Shown: piece after piece, positions 1-11,647 of the stretch | Position numbering within the stretch: position 1 is the stretch's first letter | How the letters are laid out: every line of letters starts with the position of its first letter | DNA from: Lepiota brunneoincarnata | Taxonomy: Eukaryota > Basidiomycota > Agaricomycetes > Agaricales > Agaricaceae | DNA: 64,000 nucleotides | Direction of reading: 5' to 3' | NCBI GenBank assembly: GCA_023014365.1 | Contig: JAEBUN010000004.1 | Location: forward strand, 930,001 to 994,000 | The notes under the pieces: generated by a model | The model's database searches: none | The model's input: only the letters and a program-made list of their open reading frames with translations | What the model was told of the DNA's origin: nothing | Program-made: the position numbers and the translations under genes

Positions 1-555
1 CATTTTGAAAGGCCGCAACAATCACAAAAGACCCACCATGAGTGGGATCAGGTCCCGTGAAGAAATCCCAGCCTTGGAAAAAATTCTTCCCCGACTAAAA
101 TAAGGCATCAGTGATCACTCCACCAAACAATTAAAGAAAAAAAAAAAGAGCCGCACATAAGATTGCCTAAGTTTCCAAGGCGAATCCGGCATATTCGCAG
201 TAGGAGTCGGCTTCCCATATTGTGCCGTCCCACTCTGTGTCGGGAGTCTCCCCGTGGATTGAGGCCTGCCATCGCTAACACTCGTCTGATTCCCTCCACC
301 TGAGCTACCTCCTGACGAAGCTATCTTCCCTCCCCTTGGTTTGCAATATACCACATGTTTCTGCTTCTCTTCCTCCCTCGACACCAGCACACCCTCGAAT
401 GCAACCCGGAGATCTCGAGCGAGCTTCCGCGTGTGCCTTGCAGCCAACTTGTGTACCCTCTTGACTGGATGGCGGAAGGGGCCAGCGTCGGATGATGTTG
501 GGTAGTTCGCGATGAGGAGGATGAGGGAGAGTGGGATTGACTTGAAGAGTCGCAT
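1..555 (-). CDS. Secreted glycoside hydrolase family 16 protein, N-terminal part, cut by window edge
   Basis: The gene starts at the ATG at 555 and runs off the left end. Exon 1 (555 to 157) encodes a signal peptide (MRLFKSIPLSLILLIANYPT), a basic stretch (KLARDLRVAFEGVL) and a Gly/Ser/Thr-rich linker. The open frame continues to 115, but that part is a T-rich intron (donor GTGCGG, acceptor TTTTAG at 95-98). Exon 2 (94 to 37) then reads WDFFTGPDPTHG, the N-terminal signature of basidiomycete GH16 laminarinase-like enzymes, and a new donor follows at 36. The family cleaves beta-1,3(4)-glucans and acts outside the cell or on the wall. The catalytic ExDxxE motif lies outside the window and cannot be checked. 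The family call rests on this short motif and on the linker type. Confidence 0.72.
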
Positions 556-1733
556 AGTCTACACTCAGTGGTGGGTAGCCCTGGATTAGAGGAGAATAGA
601 TAAATCGATGGATATGAGAGTGGGAGAACGACTGCAAAGAGTTTCCCGTCCGATCGTGAAGTGAGGCAGAGCGTCAAAACCGTGTCGTCAAGCACCAGCA
701 ACGTGTGCTGGCAAAGGGGTGTCTAGTCGGAGTCGTGGGCGTAGGCACAACGAAGCCAAGCGGGTCCAAAAGAAGAAAGAAGTCAAGGCTCAGCCTCGTT
801 ACAAAATGAAACCAAATGTCAGTGGGAGGGAAAAAAGCAGGGAAGAAGGGCGAGGTGCGGACAAAAAGCCCGCCAGCGTTTTATCCAGAGACGGACAAAC
901 AATGCGAGGCAAACCATGTGTGGTACCTTCTTCCCATTTCCCCTTATGGCTCCTCCTATCCTCGCCCGACACACGAGGCTTCCCCCCCCCCCCAATCCTA
1001 TCTCATGATCACCGCAGCCTTCTTCCCACCACAAGTCGAAACATCTTGGCCTGGCATGGGTGTCGAGTCGCCAGAGGGGACCTTGAAATTACTCGGGCGC
1101 TCCGATCGTTCTATTGTTCTCCCACCGGCATTCTGGGCATCCAATCTGGGAATGCCCCCTCATTCTATCCTTCCCCGTTCTCCTGCCGCACTTCGCAACA
1201 GACATTCGGAATTTGGTGGGGAACGTCTTTGTGTAGGACTGACAACAACACCACTCAAGGCCCAAGCACTCGGCAACGGTTTGCACAGCAACACAGCGCA
1301 TTGTCTCCCCGTGTCTTTTTCATAAGCCCATTACAACATTCACCTTAATCCGCATGTCCCAAGAGAACCCCACCATCGGCCTGGGCTGTGTTGTCCCTTC
1401 ATCATGGCACCTGCGCTTTTCACGATCGTAACATACCATCGGGCGTAGCTGTTTCATAGAACATCATCAAGAAGCCTCAAGGTCGTTAAGAATGCGTACG
1501 TATATACTGGGAAATGGCAATGGACAAGACGAATCCGTACCGAAACCGGCCGACAAAGACCAAGAAAAAACCAATAATAATATAGGTCATAGAAAGGGTG
1601 TATAGCCGAGAATAAATGACGAAAACATACGCTATACTCATCGCTGGCCGAAAAGCGGGGGTCAAGGGCCAAGAGGAAACAAACGTCCATGTAAATCTAC
1701 CGTGCATCTGGAAGTCCGGCCGGAGAGTAAAAA
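556..1733. other. Intergenic region between the GH16 gene and the 3' end of VAC8
   Basis: Several open frames overlap here on both strands, but none resembles a known protein or shows a convincing splice structure. The region should hold the GH16 promoter (on the right of its start codon) and the VAC8 3' UTR. A run of cytosines lies near 981-992. I see nothing else I can name. Confidence 0.5.
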
Positions 1734-4049
1734 CTAGCGGTGGGAACCAGGAGCGAAGGCTTCCCTCACGCTCCGCCTCAGCTCCTCGTGATCTCTTTGG
1801 GAACTTCCAATTGATGATCCGGGTTGTGCATGGGATCCTCCAATGCTGGAAGAGACAAAGCCCTCATCTCCCTCCACAAAGTCCAGAATTCGGCGAGAAA
1901 GAAGGATGATCTCTTGTTGCCCCTCGGAAATCAGAGCCTCAGCCTCTTGTTGGGACTGGGTTTGTGAATGGTGGGAGTGAGGAGTGCCAACAGATGAGGC
2001 TGGAGTGGACGCTCTGGAGTGGGAAAGAGCGCGGACGTAAGGAATGACCTTGTTGGAATTTCGAATATTGGTGATGAGCTGGGGATCTGGGAGTAAAGAG
2101 TGTTTAGTTACTGTCCATCATATCAAACAACGAATACATGCCTCCGGACTCAAGGAGCTGGACTATTGTCCAGACTGCGATATGTTGGAAGGTACCGTCA
2201 GGGCTCGTCAAGAATCGATGTAGGTAGTCGTGCATGCCACCTTCAGGCTTCTCCCATACATCATTGAAGTGGGCGTAGTCATCATTCGCAACTCGGTTGT
2301 CCTTTGATGACAAGTTGCCAATGGCAGCGGCAGCATTCCCTTGAACTTCAGAACTCGAGGAGTTTGTCAGTGGGATCAAAATCTCTAGAACGCCCATCTC
2401 CAGCAGCTGACTCTTGAGCTCATCTAATGAAAAAGTGAGTGTTGTTGGAAATGCAACTCTGACAATGCTTACCGCTCAGCGCGAGCACGGCAACACATGC
2501 AGTCATTTCACTTTGCACGTTGACCGGTACATCAAGGACGAGTTCCTTGATGGTCTGAATTGCACCTGCCTTGACGATCGCTCCCTTGTTTTTTTCTGAG
2601 CTTGCAGCGAGGTTGCGCAAGGTCGAGATAGCGTGGCACTGAACTTCTTCGTTTTCCTTGAAGGAAAGCAAGTTGATCAGTGGTTGCAAGAATCCTGACT
2701 CAATGATAGGTGACTCGTTTTGGGGATGGATCGAGACGTTGCGAACACAAGCAGCCGATGATAGGATAAGAGGCAAATAAGTGGACTGTAATAGTCGAAG
2801 GAGAGACTGTAATCCGTCGTACTTGACAATTTCAAGTTGGTACTTCTCTGTGGACGAGGTCAAACTAGGGCTCTACGCAACAACCTTAAGCTTACCATCG
2901 CTTGCCAAATTGCGGAGAGCGAGTGCAGCCTGACATTGGACCTTCAAACTTGGGCTGTCCATTAGCTGCACGAGGCTGCTGATGAGTTTGGGCTCGCTTT
3001 GTGCAAGTTTCTTCCGATTTACGGCTGAGATAAGGGCGTTCAGCAAACGAATGCAAAATGGAAAAGTTAAACCTGCCATCGACAGCGATATTGCTCAACG
3101 CTGTCGTGCAATAATACTGCACGTCAGTGTCTGGTGAATTGAGGAGGCTGACAAGGACTGGGATGGCGCCGGCGTTGACCAATTGCTGCCGGTTTTCATC
3201 TAAATGTCGGACGTCAGCAATGCCAACAAAACTTGTGACAAAGACTTGCCTGAATGGGTCATATTCAATAGTGCACCGGTTGCATTCCTTTGCACTCGCA
3301 TATCTTTGGAACGTGCGAGGCGAGTAAGAGGAACCAATGCCCCCGACTTGGCTATTTTGGATTTATTGTCATCTGACAACTATTGAGCGAGCAACGCGGG
3401 CAATGTGGGACAAGGTAATCACCGTGTGTTGCCAAATTCGTCACACAGCCGACGGCGTTGCACTGTACCTCAACATTGGGACTCAACATCTGGCGTATCA
3501 ACGGTTCCAGCCCGCCAAGCTTGACAATGAGAAGCTTGTTATCGGCTACAGAACGGTTAGTGTCTCAGATCTTCGAAACTTCTGACTGCTCACTATTCAC
3601 AGCCAGATTCCCAAGAGCAGCACTCGCAGCCCTCTGTACCTCCGCATCATGGCTGCTCAAGAGGAAGAGAATGGGGTCCAAAGTGTCTCTGCCGACAGGA
3701 CGAACTTCCTTCTCTGTGATTTCGGCAAAGGCAAGAGCTGCACTACGTTGGAGGTCGACATTATCGGAGAAAGAAAGTGTTGTGAGTGCGGAGAGTGGAT
3801 CGCCTGAGAAGAAGTTGGTTGTGGCGCGGTCTGCGAGAGTGAGTTGGAATGCAAAGCGAGCTAAGACGATGAACGTACTTTCGAGGTATTGCAGCAAATC
3901 AGCCACCGCCTCTCTCTCGTTCTCCAAAAGTAATGGCTCGTATTGTTGCGACCTGCGCCCCTGGACTATGAGGGTGTGAGTATTTGGAATGACATTCCGA
4001 GTGACCTGGACATACAACACCATTCACAGCAGCTGGTGACGTTTCCCAT
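1734..4049 (-). CDS. VAC8: Vacuolar protein 8, armadillo-repeat protein
   Basis: The start at 4049 gives [14 protein letters not shown], spliced onto [20 protein letters not shown], the VAC8 N-terminus. Gly2 fits N-myristoylation, and the two Cys pairs fit palmitoylation, the known mode of vacuole-membrane attachment. The first intron uses the acceptor GCGCAG. The following exons carry tandem armadillo repeats ([55 protein letters not shown]). The C-terminus ([20 protein letters not shown], then a Ser/Gln-rich tail with an LLSRRILDF helix) ends at the TAG at 1734-1736. VAC8 acts in vacuole inheritance, homotypic vacuole fusion, nucleus-vacuole junctions and Cvt/autophagy. The last intron (2087-2141) appears to be of GC-AG type. 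Repeat exons between 2420 and 3565 are broken by several small introns that I did not place exactly. Confidence 0.93.
2087..2141 (-). other. GC-AG intron in VAC8
   Basis: Conserved protein sequence on both sides (LLESG before, [10 protein letters not shown] after) is joined in frame only if the intron begins with GCATGT at 2141 and ends with CCCAG at 2087. The length is 55 nt, typical of this genome. The nearby GT (in GCATGTATT) would give the wrong phase. GC-AG introns are a known minor class spliced by the major spliceosome. Confidence 0.75.
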
Positions 4050-4326
4050 TCGTACGTTGTTTCTGCGAGCGGGTGGAAACTGGGGGGGAACGAGGGCAAC
4101 AGGATGAGGTTACGTGCTTGAAACCAAACCAAACCAAGAAGCACAAGTCCACCTGAAGGCCCTGCGCCTGTGGGAATTTTACGGACTGCCCCGATCTCTT
4201 GTCCAATCACGTGCCCTCTTGAATTTGTGCTCTTTGGGACCGCTGCTGCACCACGCCAGGTCCTCCTAGCCCTATTACCACTCATCTCTGCACAATGGCA
4301 TTTTTTCCGGGTGTGAGAGGGCACTC
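4050..4326. promoter_or_regulatory. Divergent promoter region, VAC8 / CCA1
   Basis: Only 277 bp separate the start codons of the two divergently transcribed genes, so both 5' UTRs and core promoters must lie here. I could not identify a specific factor site. A poly-G/C stretch lies near 4083-4089. Confidence 0.5.
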
Positions 4327-6587
4327 ATGAACGCTTGTGTTTGGCTTGGCAAAAGATGCCTAACGCCATTGGGGCATCGTGTGACTCCTTTCAATCAACA
4401 TAAATATTGCCAATGCATGTTCTACCTCCGCTCCATTTCCTGGCGTAGCAAGGCTCTCTTTGACTGTTTGAGACAACAGTCTACCATGTCACTTCGGAAT
4501 ATTCCTGTCAACAAAATTTCAATCCCTCCGAAATTTACCATTGAGCTAACAGATGTGGAAGATCGTGTCTGTAAGCTACTCGATGACTACGTAAAGGAAA
4601 CCCAGCAGGACAGCTCTTCGGGGACAACATGTAGAATTGCAGGAGGATGGGTTCGTGACAAGGTTAACCCAATATCTGAAATTCCCTATATGACGACAAC
4701 TCAGTCCTATGAAATAGCTGCTTGGTTCTCAGAGCAATGATATCGACATTGCTCTCAGCAACACGATGGGCCTCGCCTTTGCCCAAGGTCTGGCAGCATA
4801 CGCAGACGAAAAGGGCATAGAAATAGGTACCATCAGCAAAATTGCACAGAATCCTGAGCAGTCGAAGCATCTTGAGACTGCTACATTCAAAGTTTTTGGC
4901 CTCGACATCGATCTCGTCAACCTCCGTAGCGAAGAATATGCAAGCGACAGTCGTATCCCGACAGACGTGGTGCGTCTATCGCAACGAACTGAACCAGGCT
5001 GTTTTAACACGTCCAGAACGTCAGTCTTTTGGTACTCCATCGCAGGACGCCTTGCGGAGAGATATCACCATTAATGCGCTATTCTACAACGTGCATTCCC
5101 GCGCTGTAGAAGATTTCACCGAAAAAGTATCACAAGTCACTTTTCAACATATGCAACCAATTCAAAGACATTCTTAGGGACTTGAAGATCTCCGGAATGG
5201 CATTATAAGGACACCGTTACCCCCACGCGAAACCTTCCTCGATGACCCGCTTCGGGTCCTAAGATGCATACGATTTGCAAGCCGTTTTGGTTTCAATGCG
5301 GTTCCTGAAATTGCAGAAGCCGCCAAAGATCCTGATATCCAGGTGAGTCCTGCAATCTCACCACTAGTCCTTGAGGCTTAATGGTGCAAAGAGAGCTATC
5401 GTGGGTAAGGTGGCTCGTGAACGAATAGGTGAAGAGTTCGCGAAAATGATCAAAGGTGATCTACATTTCGTTGCAAAATCTCCGTACACTGATCATGAAT
5501 CAGGACCCGACCCACGACGTTCCATTGAACTCATTTACAACTTGTCCCTCTACGATCCTGTATTCTTCACAATACCGGAACATTTGTCTTCCACCCTGTC
5601 GGGAATCCCGGCCTCCCCTAGTACTGCCATAGCTGCGGCGTCACTACTACGTTGTCTACTCCAAGGTCATGAAAGCAACATTGACCCTGGTCTACCAAAA
5701 CTTGACCCTTTGTATCGCGAAGCCATGAGAAATGACTCAACTTGTCCTTCTCGTCTCTACCTGGCTGCCGCGCTCACTCCATATCGGGGGATAACTTACC
5801 GTGATAAGAAAAACAGGGAGCTCCCGCTGATAGAGCTCATCATTCGTGAATCTCTGAAGTTGGGTACGCAGAACCATTTCTCGGATGGTGTACCACAGCT
5901 TTTTGCTGCATGTGATCTCATAACACCTGCTGTCGCTCAACCAAGCAAATTACATCCCTCGTCAGAACGTGTCGGAATCGGTATGGTTGGTTTGACATTT
6001 GGACGAGTTTCGCCTAATCGGAATCTAGGTTGTTTGATCCGCCAGAAATCAATACACAATTCAGTCACGGGTTCCCATTGGACAAGCTCATTCTTGTTCT
6101 CACTCGTGCAAGAACTCACGTACCATTACCATGTCGAGGATGATGCATTAGATGGTTAGTAGCTCCGGATGGCTTTACAGTTGTGCGGCTCATCACATTC
6201 CCAGTCGGACAAGCTTCTGAAATCATCAAGAAATACAACAGTTTTGCAGAGAAAATAGAACACCTTGGATTGCGACAAGCGGGTGATATGAAGCCTCTTC
6301 TTGATGTACGTATTTTGAGATTCATCAGAGCTCGGTTGAGCCTTACATACATGCTTCATTTCCAGGGTCGGCAGATTGTTGCAGCCCTCGAGGCCGGTCC
6401 TGGTGCATGGGTTCGACAAGCGCTCAATAAAGTAATAGAATGGCAGCTGGAACACCCGGAAGGTACAAAGGAGGAATGTACTCAGTGGCTTCGAGAACAA
6501 CAACAAGCAGGGTATGTAGAAGCTGGTAGCACGGACCCCGAACCCACTAGCAAGCGGCCGCGGACTAAGAAGGGAGACGATCTCTAG
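4327..6587 (+). CDS. CCA1: CCA tRNA nucleotidyltransferase
   Basis: This enzyme adds the 3' CCA to tRNAs. The poly(A)-polymerase head domain is clear: RIAGGWVRDK spliced to LLGSQSNDIDIAL (the GGxVRD...DxD catalytic signature), then SRIPTDV spliced to FGTPSQDALRRDITINALFY, FLDDPLRVLRCIRFASRFGF and the flexible-loop/neck region VARERIGEEF. The C-terminus ends with a basic, NLS-like tail (TSKRPRTKKGDDL) and the stop at 6585-6587. At least six introns are present (for example 4663-4717, 5128-5178 and 5343-5389 approximately). Two in-frame ATGs exist before any intron: 4327, giving a 53-residue Arg/Leu/Ser-containing leader that looks like a mitochondrial presequence, and 4486 (MSLRNIPVNKISIP), giving a form without it. 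Yeast CCA1 uses alternative starts to serve the mitochondria and the nucleus/cytosol, and the same may hold here. Confidence 0.93.
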
Positions 6588-6773
6588 TTCATGTTTTGTA
6601 TTCCAGCAACCCGAGTAGTGCATAATGTGTTTTTGACCGGGATTCTCGGCTTCATAAAGACTTATTTACACTATCTGGCGACGCACGGCGATCGTCGTCA
6701 TTGTGTTCCCTAGCGCGCACAGCGGCTCCTGCCTTTCGCCGTTTTGACCCATCAATCATGTCACTGTGATTCG

Positions 6774-8780
6774 TTAAGCAAGCCCAAAGCCAGATGGAAC
6801 GGAGGCATACCGTCTCTTGATTGCGTCTCGACGACCAATATTCCGTGCGTTATTGACAATATCCGGACGCTTAATCTTTCCCATGGCCCTGCGCTTCATC
6901 TTGGAGGGTTTGGGAAGTTTAATGATCCAGTCTGGCACAGACTGGCCGGACTGCAATATGACATTGGCAATACTATGGGATACTTCTTATCAGTCGTCCG
7001 CCTGATGGAATCAGAAAAGGTAGCGCACGATTTGAGAAATGGCGCATCATCGTCAGTAAAGAATGTGATCGCTTTTCCTTCCCGACCGGCACGACCGGTA
7101 CGACCTACGAGATCCGTCAGTACACACTTATATACTTCAAAAAGCGCATCCCACCAATGCGGTGTACATAGCTTTGTACACTGGTCGGAAAATCGTAATT
7201 GATAACCTCCCTTACACCCTTGAAGTCCATTCCGCGAGCCATGACCTCCGTGCTGACCAATATCCAGCTCTGACCTTGCCGCATCCGGCTGACAGCGTCA
7301 TCACGCTCCTTTTTGGTCATACCAGCATGCAAGCAGTCAACATTGGGCACCCCGTTCAAAGTTATTTCTTCTGCCAGGGATGATGCGCGAGATTGCGTTG
7401 AGGTGAAGATCAGGATGGGAGGATTGTACGGTTGTGAAAGATACGTGAGGAGGCTAGGCAGTTTGGACTGATCGTCGGCAACGTATGTTAGACTTTGTTG
7501 GATAAGGGGAAGAGGGGTGTCTCTGCAATATGAATCCTTGAGCGTGATGTGTACGCACGTTAATGAGCTCGATAAACGTACTTGAGACCGACGACAATAC
7601 GTATTGGGTCCCGTAACATTTCCATCGCAATTTTCTCGACGCCAGCTGGGAGGGTGGCACTAAATACGGCTTTCTGGACATTGGGATGAGTGCAGGCTGC
7701 TATGATCTCTTGGAATTTGGGACAAGAATTCGGTGTCGAGGAGCCGATCAGCTTCGTCAAGTATGAGGTGACGAACACTGTTGAGACTTGGATAAGCCGT
7801 ACACGCCAACTTTAAGTCTAGACTCACTTTCTTAGGTCAAGAGTCCCGGCTTGTAATGAGGCGACGAGACGAAGTGGGGTGCTGATGATGATATCTGGTG
7901 CAATGAGAATCGGAACAAAAATCTTCGGAGGTCTGACCCACCAACTCTGTCCCGGACATTTTTGTCTGCTAGAGTGCTTGCCGTCGCCTTGCTGAATAGA
8001 ATGATCCGCCACTTCCGACCCTGTGCAAGCTTCAAGCACTCGTTATGAATTTGATGTGCAAGTTCTCGGGTGGGTGCCATCACCAATGCTCGTGCTCCTA
8101 GCTCCGTTTCATTCTTTGCACTTGAGATGGGTGCTCGCATGGCGGCCATTATGGGAAATAAGTAAGATAATGTTTTTCCGGTGCCAGTTGGGGAGATAGC
8201 GGCAAGGTCTCGGGTCTAATAGCTGCTATCAACAATGTCATGCTGGGCGATGTTCAAGACGAACTTTTAGTAGTACTGGTATGGCATGGGATTGTATACT
8301 CGTTGGGTGCCTATAGCCATTCTCTGCTAGGTTTTGGAAGAATTGCGAAGGGATGTGACCCTGGGCACGAAGGCTTTCAAATGTCTCGATGGAATCGGGG
8401 ATGCTATCGCCTTTAGCAGTGACTCTGTGCTTGGTGGGTGGTATTTCTGAGTCCAGGACCGGTTCTTCTATTCTCTCACCCAATATATCCTCTTCGCTTA
8501 CTCTGCGTCGTTTGATGTGCGTTTGGTCGGAATTGTGTTGGATTTTCCGCTTCCCAGTGCCATTCTGGGCATACTTAAAAAAATCTAGTTCTCCGGGTAG
8601 TTCTCCTGTAGCCGACCCCCGTGTTGAGGACCTGGCTTTCTAACCGAAAATCGAAAGTAAGCTCTTTGGATGGAGACTCCGCTCTGATGAAAGACACACA
8701 GTAAACAGACGGACGTCCTTCTCATATTTGATTTTGTTAAACTTGACCCCACCGCTTGATAATAGTTGGAAGGCTTCCAT
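6774..8780 (-). CDS. ROK1: ATP-dependent RNA helicase ROK1 (DEAD box, small-subunit ribosome biogenesis)
   Basis: The start at 8780 encodes [20 protein letters not shown], the ROK1-type N-terminus. An intron of about 60 nt then joins a basic linker ([11 protein letters not shown]...[10 protein letters not shown]). The core follows: [15 protein letters not shown] and [18 protein letters not shown] (Q motif region), [11 protein letters not shown] (Ia), [11 protein letters not shown] near 7740-7765 (DEAD box), [14 protein letters not shown] (SAT) and [18 protein letters not shown] with [18 protein letters not shown] (motifs V and VI). The C-terminus [17 protein letters not shown]...SGFGLA ends at 6774. 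In yeast, Rok1 acts in early cleavages of pre-18S rRNA and in snoRNA release in the nucleolus. About six introns are present. The divergent neighbour is the GH43 gene, 540 bp away. Confidence 0.92.
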
Positions 8781-9320
8781 TGTTTCGGGTGCAAGGAGCA
8801 AGAATTAAAAAGCCTCAGTGATTTGCTTTGATTACGTAATAACGAGCACATATGACATTCATAGTGACACGTGATAAAATGAATGAGAGTCTTGTTTCTC
8901 GAAATGATACTCGAAGCAGCCACTCGCGGACCGCATTCCTGTCCTGATATTTTTGATAAACACTGTTCCGGAAAACCTCCTAGGGTGTACCAACGAAGCA
9001 ACATATCTCGTGCGCGGCATACAGGTCCTGGTACATATGGTCGGAATCAGGCTTAGTAGCGCTACATCTAGCACAACTACTGCTTCAAAATCAGCCCCAA
9101 GCGGCCCGGGAATAACTTTGCGCTGATGCCAGTGACCTGCAGCGTCCAGTACTTCTGCTTTATGATTGTATTCCACCTGACTACATCCCATGAGCGTACC
9201 AAACTTCTATTCCCGGAGTTGGTCCGTCCCAGTTATCGCGTGCTCCTGGCTTGGTAAACACACGGACGTTCCTTGACACTATTTAATCTCGAGCTCTGGG
9301 AAGTGGCGGCAAAACTGAAG
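8781..9320. other. Intergenic region between ROK1 and the GH43 gene
   Basis: This 540 bp region separates two divergent start codons. One open frame on the minus strand (8859-9191) has no recognisable domain and no signal peptide. I take the region as the promoters of ROK1 and the GH43 gene and see no other element. Confidence 0.45.
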
Positions 9321-11430
9321 ATGCAGCTCAAGTCATCCTTATTCATTGCTACCGTCTGCAGCTGTTCGCGCGTATAGTGCAGTCATCGTACCCGGTGCCA
9401 CATGGACCGACACAAGTGGTAATGTTATTCAGGCTCATGGCGGGGGCTTCCTAAAGGTATGCGTTTGACCAGCATTCTGGGCGAACATGGCTGAATCTTA
9501 ATCCAAAGGTCGGATCGACCTTCTATTGGTTCGGTGAAGACAAGTCACACAACAGCGGTTTGTTCAAGGCTGTCTCTTGTTATTCGGTATGTACTGTACA
9601 AGTGTCGCCTTGTCAGTGAACTGGGTGTCCTGATCATTATGCCAGTCTTCAGACCTTGCTTCATGGACTCGTCACAACGATGCATTGACTCCCATTTCGG
9701 GGACTATGATTTCAACATCCAATATTGTTGAGAGGCCAAAAGGTCCGTTGCGTTTGGTTGTTTCTCATTACCTGAAACCCTTACACGTACCCACCGCTGC
9801 AGTGGTATTCAACAAGTCTGTTAGTTCATCCTACGCACCCTCTTTGGCCCCCTCCATTGATCCAGTTGACTGATGCAGACAAATCAATATGTGATGTGGT
9901 TCCACTCTGACACTTCCAAGTGAGTTACTGTCAGTGACCTGAATTATCTTAGATTAACTTGAACAGTTATGGAGCTGCTGAAGTTGGTGTGGCTACGGCA
10001 TCCACCCCGTGCGGCCCGTATACGTATAGGTCGAGCTTCAAACCTCTCGGAGCCGATTCCAGAGATATGGGACTCTATCAAGATGGTAAGCGCAGATCTT
10101 GTCAACTCATCGGTGTTGTGAACTGACCAGAACCTAGATGATGGTACGAACACTTTAATCCTTTTTCTCGCATGTTGTGACTACTTTACTGCACCCTTAG
10201 CCGCACAGACTGTCTACCTGCTTTACGCTTCGGACAATAATCAGAACTTCAAGATTTCGAGATTAGATTCCAGTTATCTCAACATTGTTTCTCAAGTCAG
10301 TGTCCTGCCTGGTAAGTGACACATGTCTGGTGGTGTCTGTTCTAAACTGCCCGATAGGATCCACACTCGAGTCGCCTGGTATCATTAAACGCAACGGGGT
10401 GAGCTTGGTTCTTGAGCTTCGAGAGTTTTGATTCACAAATAAAAGTTATACTACCTGTTTGCGTCCCACACTACCGGATGGGACCCCAACCCAAACAAGT
10501 TCTTCTCCGCTAGTGTAGGAGCTCTCACCATGCGTCACTGAAACATCACACTCAAACATCTCGTAGTCGCTTTCCGGTCCTTGGTCTTCACAAGCTGACA
10601 TTGCACCGCCGGCTACTCGCACATATTTTTCGCAGAATGCCTTTGACATGCCTCTCAACTCGAACCTTGCCATTTATATGGGTGATCGTTGGAGACCGTC
10701 CTTGTTGGGCAGCAGCCGGTACATGTGGTTCCCGATGACCTGGAGCTCGGGTTCTCCTCAGGTTGTGGCTGCTGATGTGTGGAGTCTTAACCTCGCTGCC
10801 GGCACTTTCACTGCTGCGACTGGTACTGCTTACGAGGCCGAGGCTGGGACTATCGGCGGGTCCGCACAGGCTTCTGTCTGGTACATCGTTCTCCGGTGGG
10901 CGTGCCATTGGATGGCTCGGTGAGCTTGGAGTACTTCGTCAACCGAGAAATAATTTTTAACTTGGCGGGTCAAGGTAATGGTGGGACTGTCACCATTAAC
11001 AATGTCCAGGGCATTGGGGCAGCACAATGGGTGTCCTTGCACTATGCCAATGGTAGTGCTGTCCGATTGCGATCTTAAATCCTTGATTTACAATTCTCGC
11101 AGGTGACTCTAGCTGGAGAAACACCACTATCAGGTGAGCGGAATAAATATGGCATGACCAACTAGACGGCCTGGGTCCTCATGGATCTGCTAATGCACAG
11201 TGTCAACGGCGGTCCATCGGTTGTTATCGATCAGCCTAACACTGGCGGTGGCAGCGTTATCCTTTCTGTGCCTGTTAAACTTAATTTAAGAAGTGGAGCC
11301 AATTCTATCACCTTTTCGGCAAACCAGAATAGTGAGCCATCGCATGTTCTTATCGCATTAAGAGTAACTCACAAGCTCTTCAGGTTTCGCTGCTGACTTG
11401 GATAGGATTATTGTGTATACGGCCACTTAG
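9321..11430 (+). CDS. GH43 (subfamily 24-like) exo-beta-1,3-galactanase with C-terminal CBM35; N-terminal frame break
   Basis: The mature protein starts SAVIVPGATWTDTSGN and continues GSTFYWFGEDKSHNSGLFK, ISTSNIVERPK, QYVMWFHSDTSNYGAAEVGV, YLLYASDNNQNFKISRLDS, STLESPGIIKRNGVYYLFAS, TYFSQNAFDMPL and GDRWRPSLLGSSRYMWFP. This is the pattern of basidiomycete GH43 exo-beta-1,3-galactanases, which cut arabinogalactan side-chain backbones. The Glu in LESPG and the Gln in SQNAFD match the acid and the Gln that replaces the usual base in the characterised Phanerochaete enzyme. A CBM35 follows (AYEAEAGTIGGSA ... VTINNVQGIGAAQWVSLHYA ... SVNGGPSVVIDQPNTGGG) up to the TAG at 11428-11430. About nine introns are present. 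The only suitable ATG (9321, MQLKSSLFIATV) is one base out of frame with the mature protein; see findings. Confidence 0.88.
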
Positions 11431-11647
11431 CAGCGTACTCGCACTCGGAGACAAAGAGACCACGGAGATAATTGCAGCCAGTCTATTGATGCCTTGTCAT
11501 AAATATAACATCTCAGCTAGGATACTACAAATGTGAAAGGATGACTCTTGTGAATTGGTAATCAGCAAGTCCCCAAGATGACGAAGGGTAAATGTGGGCT
11601 CTATAGATCTAAACATATCCTCTACCTTCTATGCCGTCGCAAAATAT

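Noticed and set aside
115..156. C-terminal extension of the first gene (VRLFFFFFNCLVE)
   Set aside because: It is the translated start of an intron with a T-rich tract; the next exon gives the GH16 motif WDFFTGPDPTHG.
719..1348. A 209-residue open frame between GH16 and VAC8
   Set aside because: It has no domain, biased composition, an overlapping second frame of similar length and no splice support.
8859..9191. A 110-residue minus-strand frame upstream of ROK1
   Set aside because: No recognisable sequence features; it sits in a divergent promoter region.
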